Assembly: GCA_024235315.1 (NCBI GenBank) | Contig: JACKMP010000001.1 | Location: forward strand, 248,001-312,000 | Length of the DNA stretch: 64,000 bases | From: Chromatiaceae bacterium | GTDB lineage: Bacteria > Pseudomonadota > Gammaproteobacteria > Chromatiales > Chromatiaceae | Reading direction: 5' to 3' | Shown here: piece after piece, positions 52,408 to 61,164 of the stretch | Position numbering within the stretch: the first letter of the stretch is position 1 | How the letters are laid out: every line of letters begins with the position of its first letter | Position numbers and translations under genes: made by a program | The notes under the pieces: model-generated | What the model was told of the DNA's origin: nothing | What the model saw: the letters and a program-made list of their open reading frames with translations, nothing else | The model's database searches: none

Positions 52408-52933
52408 AAACCCGATCGCACAGCTGACGCCGGTGTACTTCGCCGACCTGGCCAATGCCGAGGCCGTCAACAGCGCCCTGTTCGATGCGTTCGAGCGCGA
52501 AAAGCACGGCGCGGACGTGCGGCGCACCCACCTGTTTGCCGGACGTTACGAAAACACCTACCTGCCGGCCGGGCGCATACCCGAACTTGCCCCGGTCAGT
52601 GCACTGGCGCAGGCCACTGCATGCCGGATCCTCGACCGCACCCGGTTACGACAGGGTTTCTGGTTCAACGAGATGCACCCTGGCCAGCGCACCACGGTGC
52701 ACGATCACGCAGAAGGGAACGAACTGCTGTCGGCGGTGTACTACGTGTATTGTCCGGAAGAAAGCGGCCGCCTGATCCTGCACGACGACGAGGCGCAGGT
52801 CGTGGTGAAGCCGCGCCCCGGTCTGCTGGTACTGTTTGCACCCGACCTGCCACATGAGGTGGAAATCAACGCGAGTCGGCAGACGCGCCTTTCCATCGCG
52901 TTCAATTTTGGCCCGGCGGACGACCCGGCCTGA
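52394..52933 (+). CDS. 2-oxoglutarate-Fe(II) oxygenase-like protein
   Basis: A 179-residue protein with the double-stranded beta-helix pattern of 2OG-Fe(II) oxygenases: first Fe ligand region 'TTVHDHAEGNELLSAVYYV', a turn rich in acids, then 'LVLFAPDLPHEVEIN' (His) and a later Arg in 'SRQTRLSIAFNFG'. Substrate unknown. The ATG at 52394 (or 52400) follows the 52258 frame with overlap. Its 3' end overlaps the convergent gene by 32 bases. Confidence 0.75.
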   Translation: MAMTENPIAQLTPVYFADLANAEAVNSALFDAFEREKHGADVRRTHLFAGRYENTYLPAGRIPELAPVSALAQATACRILDRTRLRQGFWFNEMHPGQRTTVHDHAEGNELLSAVYYVYCPEESGRLILHDDEAQVVVKPRPGLLVLFAPDLPHEVEINASRQTRLSIAFNFGPADDPA

Positions 52934-53303
52934 TCGTCGACGTCTCGAGCCGCTCGGTTTCCGCCAGGAATACACGCCGGCCATCGGTGGTGAGGAATTC
53001 GCGGTCCTCGATGTCACCGCGTTGTGCCCGATACTCGGTAGCCCGACCCGTGCCCGCATCGACCACCCGGATAAAGATCACCTCAGTGCTGTCGCGCCAG
53101 TGCTCATAGAGCAGGAAACCCGAAGCCAGCAACATCAGGCTCACCACACCAAGCGCCAGCATTCGCAGCGTGGAACGACGCGCCGGTGGCGGATTGATCA
53201 GTCGCGGCCGCGACACGAGCTGCTGCCGTTGCGGCTGGCGTGTGCGCCAGATCAACGCCACAAGCAGAATCACCGCCAGAGTAAAGAGGATTTTTCCGAT
53301 CAT
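52902..53303 (-). CDS. Hypothetical two-helix membrane protein
   Basis: A 133-residue protein with helices at about residues 4-19 and 47-67 and a periplasmic or cytoplasmic beta-rich tail. No family recognised. Confidence 0.6.
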   Translation of the reverse strand: MIGKILFTLAVILLVALIWRTRQPQRQQLVSRPRLINPPPARRSTLRMLALGVVSLMLLASGFLLYEHWRDSTEVIFIRVVDAGTGRATEYRAQRGDIEDREFLTTDGRRVFLAETERLETSTIRPGRPPGQN

Positions 53304-53368
53304 GGGCGAATCTTAACAGGCCGCGAATTCGTTATGATTGGAACAGCGAAAGACAAAGAGAACAAGCA

Positions 53369-54034
53369 ATGTCCTATATGACCGCCAGCCACGTATTGCT
53401 GGCCACGGCTATGCTGTTGAACGTTGTCGGTGCGGCCGCCAGCGAAACCTCCGGGAAAGCCGTCCGGATCACCTCGGAAATCGATGGCGTCACCACGTTG
53501 CACAACGGCGCACCGGTGCGCATCGAGCGCAACCAGGATCAGACCAATACCATCCATCCGAGCTTCCAGCGCACGTCTCGCAGTTGCCCACCGTTCTGTA
53601 TCCAGCCGATGCACATGCCTGACGGGGTCGAAACTATCGGCGAGATCGAGATGCTCCGCTACCTCGAACGAATCGGGGCCGGTGACGACTCGGTCCTGGT
53701 CATCGATTCGCGCGGCTCCGATTGGCTGAGGCAGGGCACCATACCCGGCTCGGTCAACATCCACTACAAGCGCCTGAGCATGCGCTCGGCCGACGAGGCG
53801 GATATTGCCGCGATCCTCGAACATCAGTTCGGCGCCGAGCGTACCGGGCAGTTCTGGAACTTCCGTGACGCCAAGACCCTGGTGCTTTTCTGCAACGGGC
53901 CATGGTGCGGTCAGTCGCCCACCAATATCCGTGGCCTGCTGCGCATCGGCTACCCTGCTGCGAAGCTGAAGTGGTACCGCGGCGGCATGCAGGCATGGGA
54001 AACGGTCGGGCTGACGACGGTGGTTCCCGAGTGA
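53369..54034 (+). CDS. Exported rhodanese-like protein
   Basis: A 221-residue protein with a signal peptide (ending near ASE) and a C-terminal rhodanese domain ('VLVIDSRGSDWLRQGTIPGSVNI', catalytic loop FCNGPWCGQS, 'YRGGMQAW'). The loop carries two Cys. It may handle sulfur or act in copper/PQQ-type redox chemistry in the periplasm. It is transcribed with the ankyrin lipoprotein gene 13 bases downstream. Confidence 0.85.
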   Translation: MSYMTASHVLLATAMLLNVVGAAASETSGKAVRITSEIDGVTTLHNGAPVRIERNQDQTNTIHPSFQRTSRSCPPFCIQPMHMPDGVETIGEIEMLRYLERIGAGDDSVLVIDSRGSDWLRQGTIPGSVNIHYKRLSMRSADEADIAAILEHQFGAERTGQFWNFRDAKTLVLFCNGPWCGQSPTNIRGLLRIGYPAAKLKWYRGGMQAWETVGLTTVVPE

Positions 54035-54047
54035 ATGGAAAACCCTC

Positions 54048-54698
54048 ATGAAACGCCCGGCCATTGTTTCCGCACTGATCTGTCTGCTGCTGCTCACCGC
54101 CTGCAGCGAACCGGACAAGCCCAGCATTGCCCTTTACCTGGCAGTGCAGCGAGGTGACCTCGACCAGCTGGAACGTCACCTGCACTGGGGCACCGACATC
54201 AACGCCATACTCCCCAACGGCCAGTACCCATTGCAGACAGCAGCACAGAACGGCCGCATCATCATGGTCAGGAACCTGGTCAAACACGGGGCCGAGATCG
54301 ATCGCACAACGACAGCGGGCGACACGGCGCTGGATCTGGCCATCCTCGCCGGGCGCACCCAGGTCGCCGATGTGCTGCTTGCCGCCGGTGCCACGCTCGA
54401 CGCCTCGGCGCTACTGTTGAAAGCGGCGGCAAACGGTGTCACCGACCGCGATACCGTACGTTTCCTGATCGACCACGGCGCCGACCTCGAACATCGCAAC
54501 GACAACGGCGATACGCCTCTGCTGGTCGCGATCAGGCAGGACAATCACCGGCTGGCGACCCAGTTGGTCGGCCAGGGGGCCGACGTCAATGTCCGGGCCG
54601 CGGACGGGGACTCTGCGCTGGGCCTGGCCACTCGGCTCAACGCTCCCGAACTGGTCAGCCTCTTGAAGCGCCAGGGCGCCCGCCCGACGAGCGATTGA
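54048..54698 (+). CDS. Ankyrin-repeat lipoprotein
   Basis: A 216-residue protein. Lipoprotein signal peptide with lipobox LTAC (Cys near residue 19). The mature part is made of ankyrin repeats ('GQYPLQTAAQNGRIIMVRNLV', 'AGDTALDLAILAGRTQVADVL', 'NGDTPLLVAIRQDNHRLATQL', 'DGDSALGLATRLNAPELV'). It is a protein-binding scaffold on the outer membrane's inner face, possibly tied to the rhodanese upstream. Confidence 0.88.
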   Translation: MKRPAIVSALICLLLLTACSEPDKPSIALYLAVQRGDLDQLERHLHWGTDINAILPNGQYPLQTAAQNGRIIMVRNLVKHGAEIDRTTTAGDTALDLAILAGRTQVADVLLAAGATLDASALLLKAAANGVTDRDTVRFLIDHGADLEHRNDNGDTPLLVAIRQDNHRLATQLVGQGADVNVRAADGDSALGLATRLNAPELVSLLKRQGARPTSD

Positions 54699-54768
54699 GA
54701 TGACAGCGGGGCGGCACCTTTGCTAAGGTCGCGCGCCTCACCACACTGCCCCGGACGGAGAATCACGC

Positions 54769-55053
54769 ATGGCGAGCACCCCTGATGAACTCACCATCAA
54801 CTACAGCGAAGGCGGTATCGACGTCGTCAAGGAACTGGACAAGGCGGTGCTCAGCAAGGGGGCATGGACCACGATACTGTTTCGTTACCAGGACTGGGAC
54901 CCGCGCAAGGAGGAATACAGCAAGGACAGGTTCTCGATTCGCCGCTACCAGAAACGCAACGGCGAATACCAGCAGAAATCCAAGTTCAACATCTCCAGCC
55001 CTGACCAGGCACGCCAGCTGATCGAATCGCTGAACAAGTGGCTCGACGAGTAG
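54769..55053 (+). CDS. Conserved hypothetical protein
   Basis: A 94-residue charged protein ('WTTILFRYQDWDPRKEEYSKDRFSIRRYQKRNGEYQQKS' region) with a DUF-type alpha/beta look. Similar small proteins occur in many gammaproteobacteria without function. GGAG precedes the ATG. Confidence 0.7.
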   Translation: MASTPDELTINYSEGGIDVVKELDKAVLSKGAWTTILFRYQDWDPRKEEYSKDRFSIRRYQKRNGEYQQKSKFNISSPDQARQLIESLNKWLDE

Positions 55054-55130
55054 TCACCACGCACCTCGACTGACCGAAAGGTCCGCGCTCGCCGGCCGCC
55101 GCATGCACCGACGGACCATGCCCCTTGCCA

Positions 55131-55700
55131 TCAGCTGTCTGCGCCGCCCGTCGTCAACAGGGCCTGCGCCTGCGCGACCCACTGTTCGCGCTCGATGCGC
55201 CCGCTGAACCGCAGATGATCGTTCACACGCGCAACATCCCGCGGTGTCCATGCGGCAATCTGCTCGAATCGCCGGACGCCCAGTTCCTGCAATATCCCGG
55301 CGATCTTCGGACCTATGCCCTTGATCCGCTGCAGGTCATCAGATTCGTCACTCCCGGTGTTGATCGCCGACAGCACAGTACTGTCCGCGGGTGCCGGTCG
55401 CACTTTTGGGGGAGGCGCCGGTTGGTCCGCGTCGATCGGTCTGGCGTCAGGCGCAGTCTCCAGCGCATCGAGTCGTTCCCGTAGCGACTTGCGCTCTGCC
55501 TCGCACGCCCCGCGCGCCGTCACCGCGACATCCAGCTCGGCCCGCAGTTCGCGCGCATCGGTTTCGGCATTGCGCAACCTGGCCTGCAGCGCGGCGCGCG
55601 AAGTCGCCGCAGTGATCCGTGTCAGAAAGGTACCAAGGAGCATGCCGAGCAACGCCGCGATCAGCAGCAGAATGAAGGTCTGTGAAATCAGATAGCTCAT
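55131..55700 (-). CDS. Membrane-anchored helix-hairpin-helix protein
   Basis: A 189-residue protein with an N-terminal membrane helix (residues 6-28), a coiled-coil stretch with Lys/Arg and Glu (about 32-82) and a C-terminal helix-hairpin-helix of the 'LQRIKGIGPKIAGILQELGVRRFEQIA' type (DNA or protein binding). The layout recalls small proteins next to OmpA-type genes, which is the case here (the adjacent gene starts about 800 bases away on the same strand). Confidence 0.75.
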   Translation of the reverse strand: MSYLISQTFILLLIAALLGMLLGTFLTRITAATSRAALQARLRNAETDARELRAELDVAVTARGACEAERKSLRERLDALETAPDARPIDADQPAPPPKVRPAPADSTVLSAINTGSDESDDLQRIKGIGPKIAGILQELGVRRFEQIAAWTPRDVARVNDHLRFSGRIEREQWVAQAQALLTTGGADS

Positions 55701-55731
55701 GAAATCTACTCAAACAATATCGGCGTACGGA

Positions 55732-56508
55732 TCACCGGACGGGCCGCACATCGAAGGTGATACGACGGTTGGCCGCCCTGCCCTCAGCGGTCGTATTGCC
55801 CGCGACCGGTTGGCTGTCACCGTACGCGATGATCTGCATGCGCTGCGCAGGGATGCCCGCGAGATAGAAGAATCGCTCGACCGCCTCAGCACGCGCCTGG
55901 CTGAGGCGCAGGTTGGCGTTACGGTCGCCCGACGCGTCGGTGTGACCGCCGATCACGATGGCGGCCTGTGGGCACTGGTAGGCCACCGAGGCGAGATCGT
56001 TGAGTACCGCATAGCTCTCGAGCATCGGCGAGGCGCCGCCGGCCTCGAAACGCACGCTGGCGGCGGCCGCCAGCCGGGCCATCGTGCGCTGGCAGGTACC
56101 GGCGTCCATCGGGTTGGAAAGATCGCCGCCGAGGCGCACGATTCGGCTCACATCGAATCTCGGGCTCAGGGGATCGTCTGCGTCCAGCATCGACGAACGT
56201 TGCCTCAGTTCGTCCACATCGACGCTCCGCACACCCCAGACCTGACGCGCGATCGTGGCGACATGGCCCGGATCGATGTGTCGCGATATCTCGCCGCTGA
56301 GCCGCAACTCGCGCCCGTCCGCTTCGATTGTCAGTCCGGTTATCGCATACGACGCCAGCGCCTGTTTGACACGCTGCACCAGATCGGCCTCGATCGGTAC
56401 ATGGCGCACCGCCACGGTGATCCAGGTCAACAGCAACAGACTGGCCAAACCGGCCAGGAGGACGGTACTTCTCGACACGGCGTATCCCCCGGATAGCGCG
56501 CTCCGCAC
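55732..56508 (-). CDS. OmpA-family C-terminal domain protein
   Basis: A 258-residue protein with a membrane anchor (residues about 12-35), a BON-like region (residues 40-100) and a C-terminal OmpA/MotB-type peptidoglycan-binding domain ('IVIGGHTDASGDRNANLRLSQARAEAV', 'GDSQPVAGNTTAEGRAANRRITF'). It probably tethers the envelope to peptidoglycan. The frame opens with GTG. It ends 31 bases before the start of the HhH protein on the same strand. Confidence 0.85.
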   Translation of the reverse strand: MRSALSGGYAVSRSTVLLAGLASLLLLTWITVAVRHVPIEADLVQRVKQALASYAITGLTIEADGRELRLSGEISRHIDPGHVATIARQVWGVRSVDVDELRQRSSMLDADDPLSPRFDVSRIVRLGGDLSNPMDAGTCQRTMARLAAAASVRFEAGGASPMLESYAVLNDLASVAYQCPQAAIVIGGHTDASGDRNANLRLSQARAEAVERFFYLAGIPAQRMQIIAYGDSQPVAGNTTAEGRAANRRITFDVRPVR

Positions 56509-56553
56509 GCTTCGTTTTTCGTTGCCGACGCCGCGGCGCCAACGTCGGCTAAT

Positions 56554-57861
56554 CTACCTTATTTCGCTGCTGACGTTGCGACAATGTGTCTCACGGACAC
56601 GCAGCGCAGCGACCACGGCCAGCACCGCAAAGGCGAACGACAGCCACAGGCCGTTGCGGTAGTCACCCACCGCATAGCGCCGCATTCCTTCGACCAGCGT
56701 GCCGTCCCAGGTCCGGTCCAGCACCCAGCCAAATGCCGGCTGCATGACCGCGGCACCAAGAAACAGCCCGGTATTGACCAGCGCGATCGCCATCCCGGCA
56801 CTGGCCGGTGCGCAGACCTCTTTTGCCGCCGCATAGGTGAGCACGAAGCCACTCGCCCCCAGTCCCAGCAGGCCATACAGGGCATAGCCGCTCAGGCCCG
56901 GCCCCCAATCGACGAACAAAAGGCACAGCCATGCCACCGCGGAAAGCAGACCGGTCGCCAGGATCACCGGCTTGCGCAGGCCCAGGTGGTCGGAGAACCA
57001 GCCCATCAGCATGCAACCGACCGCAAAACTGACCAGGCTGACGGTGGTATACAGCGACGCGTCGGTACGCGACAGGCCATGCACGTCCTGCAGCAGCGGC
57101 ACACCCCACAGGCCGACAAAACTGAACATATTGCCGGTCACGCCGAGGTTGACCCAAAAGCCGGGCCACGCCGCCAGGTTGCCGTACACGGCCTTGAGTG
57201 CGCCCAACCAGTGCGGATGCGACCTGGCATGGGCGGGCAGTCCCTCCATTTCACGTACCGAGGGGAACCCCGCCTCCTGTGGCTGATTTCGCACCGCCAG
57301 CCAAGTCGCCACCGCCATCAACAATGACATCATGCCGATGCCGACGAAGATCTCGCGCCAGCTGAGCACACCGAGCGCCCAGGCCAGCGGCGCGGCCGCC
57401 ATGATCGACCCCAGGTTGCCCAGCAGCAGGGTGAGGCCACTGACGCGTCCGTAGTGCCGGTCGCTGAACCACACCGCATTGCTGCGCATCAGGCCGACGA
57501 ATACCACCGACACGCCGAGGCCGACCAGGAAACGCCCCACCGATGCCATCGCAAAATCGTCAGCAAGGCCAAACAGGATCGATCCGATACCCGCCACCAG
57601 CGAACCGATGGTCACGCTGACTCTTGGACCAAGCGTGTCAGCGAGGATGCCGGACGGCACCTGCATCGCGGTGTAGACGTAGTAGTACATCGCCGCAAGC
57701 GAGCCCAGCGCCGCACCTGTGGTGTGGAACGACTGCATCAGATCCGAGGCCACGGCCGCGGGCGCCATACGGTGAAAGAACACCAGCATGTACGAAATCA
57801 CCAGGATGAAATAGATCCGCCAGCGCAGTGAGTTGAAGGCCGCATAGTCGCCCTGATTCAT
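56554..57861 (-). CDS. MFS transporter
   Basis: A 435-residue, 12-helix permease of the major facilitator superfamily. Early helix with 'MAPAAVASDLMQSF', the loop motif 'GILADTLGPRVSVTIGSLVAG' (family signature), and a matching second half ('GWFSDHLGLRKPVILATG'). Substrate cannot be told. The start ATG is at 57861. Confidence 0.9.
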   Translation of the reverse strand: MNQGDYAAFNSLRWRIYFILVISYMLVFFHRMAPAAVASDLMQSFHTTGAALGSLAAMYYYVYTAMQVPSGILADTLGPRVSVTIGSLVAGIGSILFGLADDFAMASVGRFLVGLGVSVVFVGLMRSNAVWFSDRHYGRVSGLTLLLGNLGSIMAAAPLAWALGVLSWREIFVGIGMMSLLMAVATWLAVRNQPQEAGFPSVREMEGLPAHARSHPHWLGALKAVYGNLAAWPGFWVNLGVTGNMFSFVGLWGVPLLQDVHGLSRTDASLYTTVSLVSFAVGCMLMGWFSDHLGLRKPVILATGLLSAVAWLCLLFVDWGPGLSGYALYGLLGLGASGFVLTYAAAKEVCAPASAGMAIALVNTGLFLGAAVMQPAFGWVLDRTWDGTLVEGMRRYAVGDYRNGLWLSFAFAVLAVVAALRVRETHCRNVSSEIR

Positions 57862-57887
57862 GGTGTCACCTTGCGTCGGCGCGCTGT

Positions 57888-59327
57888 TCAGAGGCCAAGT
57901 TCAGCCGGCCAGTCGAGCAAGGCGTTCACCACCTCGCGTTGCCCAGGGGTCAGGGCGGGATCCACCGTCAGACGCGACAACTGCCGACGATAGTCGTCCA
58001 GCACGATCGACGCGCCGGCCGCCGGCTCGGTGAGCCGCTCACGCCGGAACTCTTCCCAGCGCAAGCGTTCGTCACGGTCCAGCGTGTGCGGCCAGTTGCG
58101 GGCACGGTAGCGAAACAGCAACTCCTGCAGCTTCGACGCCTCAAACCCCAGATTGAGCCGCCCCAGTTCCTCCGGCGCACTGCTCCGCACGATGTCGCAA
58201 CGCCTTCTGTCCTCATCCGACAGGAAGCCCCCGTACAGATCGCGATCGGGATCCGTCTGTGGTGGAAACCGATCACCCACGTCGAACACCCCGGCCACCT
58301 TCTCGGCCAGTCCGGGCGCGCCACGCAATGCATCCAGATGCAGCTGCTCGGATACGGCATCCATCTGCCATTGCTCACGTGCGGCATCGGTGATCGTACC
58401 CATCGGCACGATCACCGGCGAGCGGTTGAGGTGCACCACCTTCAGCGGAATACGTTCAACACCCTCGGGCAGGTCGGCACTGGCTGTATACAGCCGGGCC
58501 CGGATCTCCTCGACCGAAAGCCGCAGCAGCGGTGTCGGGTCGGTGCGCAGGTCGTACACAATCACCCCGTTGCGGTTGCTCGGATGCATTGCCAGAGGCA
58601 CCACCGCGGCGATGCATCCGAGGCGCGCCGGGTAACGCGCCGAGACATGCAGCACCGGGTTGCCAGCGCGCACATTCAGCTGCGCCGCCAGCTTGTGCTT
58701 GTCCCGGTTATTCAACGCGAAATCGTATAGCCTGCGCTGGCGCTCACGCAGCAGTCGCGCCAGCGAAATGGTGGCCCTGACATCGGCCAGCGCGTCGTGC
58801 GCGCCACTGTGTTCAATGCCGTTGGCCAACGTCAGGTCCTCAAGGCGAAAACTGCTCACGCCGGGTTCCTTCTCCGGCCAGTCGATGCCCTCCGGGCGCA
58901 GCGCACGGGTCAGGCGCACTACGTCGATCATGTCCCACCGCGAATTGCCGTTCTTCCACTCGCGCGCGTAGGGGTCGAAAAAGTTTCGATAGAGGCCGTA
59001 TCGCGTCACCTCGTCGTCGAATCGCAGCGAGTTGTAGCCCAGGGCGCAGGTCCCGGGCCGTGCCAGTTCCTCGTGGATGAAACGGAAGAAATCCGCCTCC
59101 GGCGCGCCGCGCTCGCGGGCGAGCTGTGGCGTGATACCGGTGATCAGGCAGGCCTCGGGCTGCGGCAGGAAATCGTCGGCCGGCTGCGCATAGATCACCA
59201 GCGGCTCGCCGATCGGATTGAAATCGAGGTCGGTGCGCAGGCCGGCAAACTGTGCCGGCCGATCGACCGCCGGCTGCGCGCCCCAGGTCTCGTAATCGTG
59301 CCAATAGAAGGACTGGGTCTGGCTCAT
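57888..59327 (-). CDS. sbcB: Exodeoxyribonuclease I SbcB
   Basis: A 479-residue 3'-5' exonuclease on single-stranded DNA, used in recombination and repair. The ExoI site begins with 'FYWHDYETWGAQPAVDRPAQFAG' (Asp and Glu), with later 'GYNSLRFDDEVTRYG' and 'HDALADVRATI', matching the DEDD exonuclease family. The C-terminal SH3-like and helical parts follow. The start (59327) overlaps tsaB by ATGA; the longer frame to 59513 is a shadow of tsaB. Confidence 0.95.
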   Translation of the reverse strand: MSQTQSFYWHDYETWGAQPAVDRPAQFAGLRTDLDFNPIGEPLVIYAQPADDFLPQPEACLITGITPQLARERGAPEADFFRFIHEELARPGTCALGYNSLRFDDEVTRYGLYRNFFDPYAREWKNGNSRWDMIDVVRLTRALRPEGIDWPEKEPGVSSFRLEDLTLANGIEHSGAHDALADVRATISLARLLRERQRRLYDFALNNRDKHKLAAQLNVRAGNPVLHVSARYPARLGCIAAVVPLAMHPSNRNGVIVYDLRTDPTPLLRLSVEEIRARLYTASADLPEGVERIPLKVVHLNRSPVIVPMGTITDAAREQWQMDAVSEQLHLDALRGAPGLAEKVAGVFDVGDRFPPQTDPDRDLYGGFLSDEDRRRCDIVRSSAPEELGRLNLGFEASKLQELLFRYRARNWPHTLDRDERLRWEEFRRERLTEPAAGASIVLDDYRRQLSRLTVDPALTPGQREVVNALLDWPAELGL

Positions 59328-60001
59328 GACTTGGCCCAGGCGACCTGGTTGCGCAGGTACACCGGCTGCGCCTGCGACGCAGCGACACCAGCGCCTTCCG
59401 CATACAACACGGCGGCAAGCTGCGCGACATCGCACGCATGCACCATGGCGGTACCGTGGCAGCGCCGCACGTCGCCCAATCGCGCCACCAGCTGATCGGC
59501 ATAGACCTGCCAACCGCTGCCGCTGCCGACCCAGTCGTCACCCGCCGGCACGGCCACCTGATGGGGTGCGTACACTCCCTCTGCGCCAGCCGCCCGCATG
59601 ATGCCGCCGGCGTCGACCCGAAACGCCCCCCAGTAGACTTCGCCCATCCGCGCATCGAAGGCGGCGAGCACAGCAGCCGTCGCGTGCTCGCGCAGCGTGC
59701 CCTGGGCCAAAGCCTGCAGGCTGGACACCGGCACCACTGGCAAGTCGGCACCCAGTGCAGCGCCCTGCACGATCGCGGTCGCTATTCGCACGCCGGTGAA
59801 GGCGCCGGGACCGCAGCCGAACGCCAGTGCGTCGAGGTCGCCAATGCGCAATCCGGCGTCGGCCAGCAGGCCATCCATCATCGGCAGGATCAACTCACTG
59901 TGACGGCGCGGGGCAAGCTCGAATCGCTCGACCGTATCACCGTCGAACAACAGGGCTGCCGAGCACGCATCCTCGGTCGTATCGATTGCAAGCAGTTTCA
60001 T
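59324..60001 (-). CDS. tsaB: tRNA threonylcarbamoyladenosine biosynthesis protein TsaB
   Basis: A 225-residue protein of the ASKHA fold that partners TsaD in the t6A modification of ANN-decoding tRNAs. N-terminal 'MKLLAIDTTEDACSAALLFDG' and 'FGCGPGAFTGVRIATAIVQG' are the family's signatures. It precedes sbcB with ATGA overlap, and starts 5 bases after the quinone oxidoreductase. Confidence 0.95.
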   Translation of the reverse strand: MKLLAIDTTEDACSAALLFDGDTVERFELAPRRHSELILPMMDGLLADAGLRIGDLDALAFGCGPGAFTGVRIATAIVQGAALGADLPVVPVSSLQALAQGTLREHATAAVLAAFDARMGEVYWGAFRVDAGGIMRAAGAEGVYAPHQVAVPAGDDWVGSGSGWQVYADQLVARLGDVRRCHGTAMVHACDVAQLAAVLYAEGAGVAASQAQPVYLRNQVAWAKS

Positions 60002-60006
60002 CGTGG

Positions 60007-60981
60007 TCAGGGGAGCAGGATCGTCGAGCCGGTGGTCTTGCGTGCCTCGAGATTACGGTGCGCCTGCGCGGTCTCGGACAATGGAAAGACCTGGTTGATC
60101 TGGATGTGCAGCAAGCCGTCCGCAACGGCATGAAACAGCTGCTCGGCCCCATCCTCGAGGAGTGCTCGGGTCGCAATGTGTGTGGCCAGCGTCGGCCGGG
60201 TCACATACAGCGACCCCTTGGGTGCGAGGATCGCCGGGCTGAATGGCTCGACCTTGCCCGAGGCATTGCCATAACTGACCATCACACCGAACGGCCGCAG
60301 CGCATCGAGCGATGCCATAAAGGTATCCCTGCCAACAGAATCGTAGACCGCGGCCACCCCCTCTCCATCAGTGTATTCACGTACCTTGGCGGCGATGTCC
60401 TCGTGGCGGTACTGGATCGTGTAGTCGCAGCCGTTGGCCCGCGCCAGCTCAGCCTTTTCCTCGCTGCCCACGCATCCGATGACCCGTGCCCCGAGATGGC
60501 TGGCCCACTGGCACAAGAGCAGCCCGACACCGCCGGCGGCTGCATAGACCAGGATGCTGTCACCCGGCTGCACCGGATAGGAGCGAAACAGCAGGTAGTG
60601 TGCGGTCAATCCCTTGAGCATGATCGAGGCGGCCTGCCGGTCGCTGATCGTCTCCGGGAGCTTCAGCAGTTTGTCGGCTGCGATGACACGTGACTCCGCG
60701 TACGCGCCCTGGCACATCGGGTAGGCAACGCGATCGCCGACCACGAGATGGTCGACACCCTCACCCAGCGCCTCCACCACGCCCGCGGCCTCCATACCGA
60801 GTATGGCTGGCAGGTCGCCCGCCGGATAAAGCCCGTCACGCTGGTATACATCGATGAAATTGAGGCCGCAGGCAGTCTGCCGCAACCTCACCTCACCGGG
60901 ACCCGGTGCCGGTACTGTGATGTGCTCCCAACGCAGAACGTCGGCATTCCCGTGGCTGTGGATTCGGATCGCATGCGTCAC
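60007..60981 (-). CDS. Quinone oxidoreductase (zeta-crystallin type)
   Basis: A 324-residue NADPH-dependent medium-chain dehydrogenase of the QOR group: 'GLNFIDVYQRDGLYP', the Rossmann motif 'VYAAAGGVGLLLCQWA' and no zinc ligands, matching the family's usual length. Start is a GTG at 60981 with AGGAG upstream; the upstream frame is only shadow sequence. It is divergent from the sulfur oxygenase/reductase. Confidence 0.92.
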   Translation of the reverse strand: MTHAIRIHSHGNADVLRWEHITVPAPGPGEVRLRQTACGLNFIDVYQRDGLYPAGDLPAILGMEAAGVVEALGEGVDHLVVGDRVAYPMCQGAYAESRVIAADKLLKLPETISDRQAASIMLKGLTAHYLLFRSYPVQPGDSILVYAAAGGVGLLLCQWASHLGARVIGCVGSEEKAELARANGCDYTIQYRHEDIAAKVREYTDGEGVAAVYDSVGRDTFMASLDALRPFGVMVSYGNASGKVEPFSPAILAPKGSLYVTRPTLATHIATRALLEDGAEQLFHAVADGLLHIQINQVFPLSETAQAHRNLEARKTTGSTILLP

Positions 60982-61164
60982 CGGCGTGCTCCTAAGTGGC
61001 CTGGGTCGATTCTCGGCGCCACTGGCGGCCAACACAAGCCACGCGGCAGTACCACCACACAAAGGCCACGGGCATTCGGTGGGTGATTGCGGCAACCTTG
61101 AGGGGCTTGGGCGGTCACAGCACGCAACAAGCAACACTACTGCCGACAAGAGGAACCTGCAGCC

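Noticed and set aside
59328..59513. N-terminal extension of sbcB
   Set aside because: It lies inside tsaB in another frame; the ATG at 59327 gives the exact ATGA overlap and the usual length.
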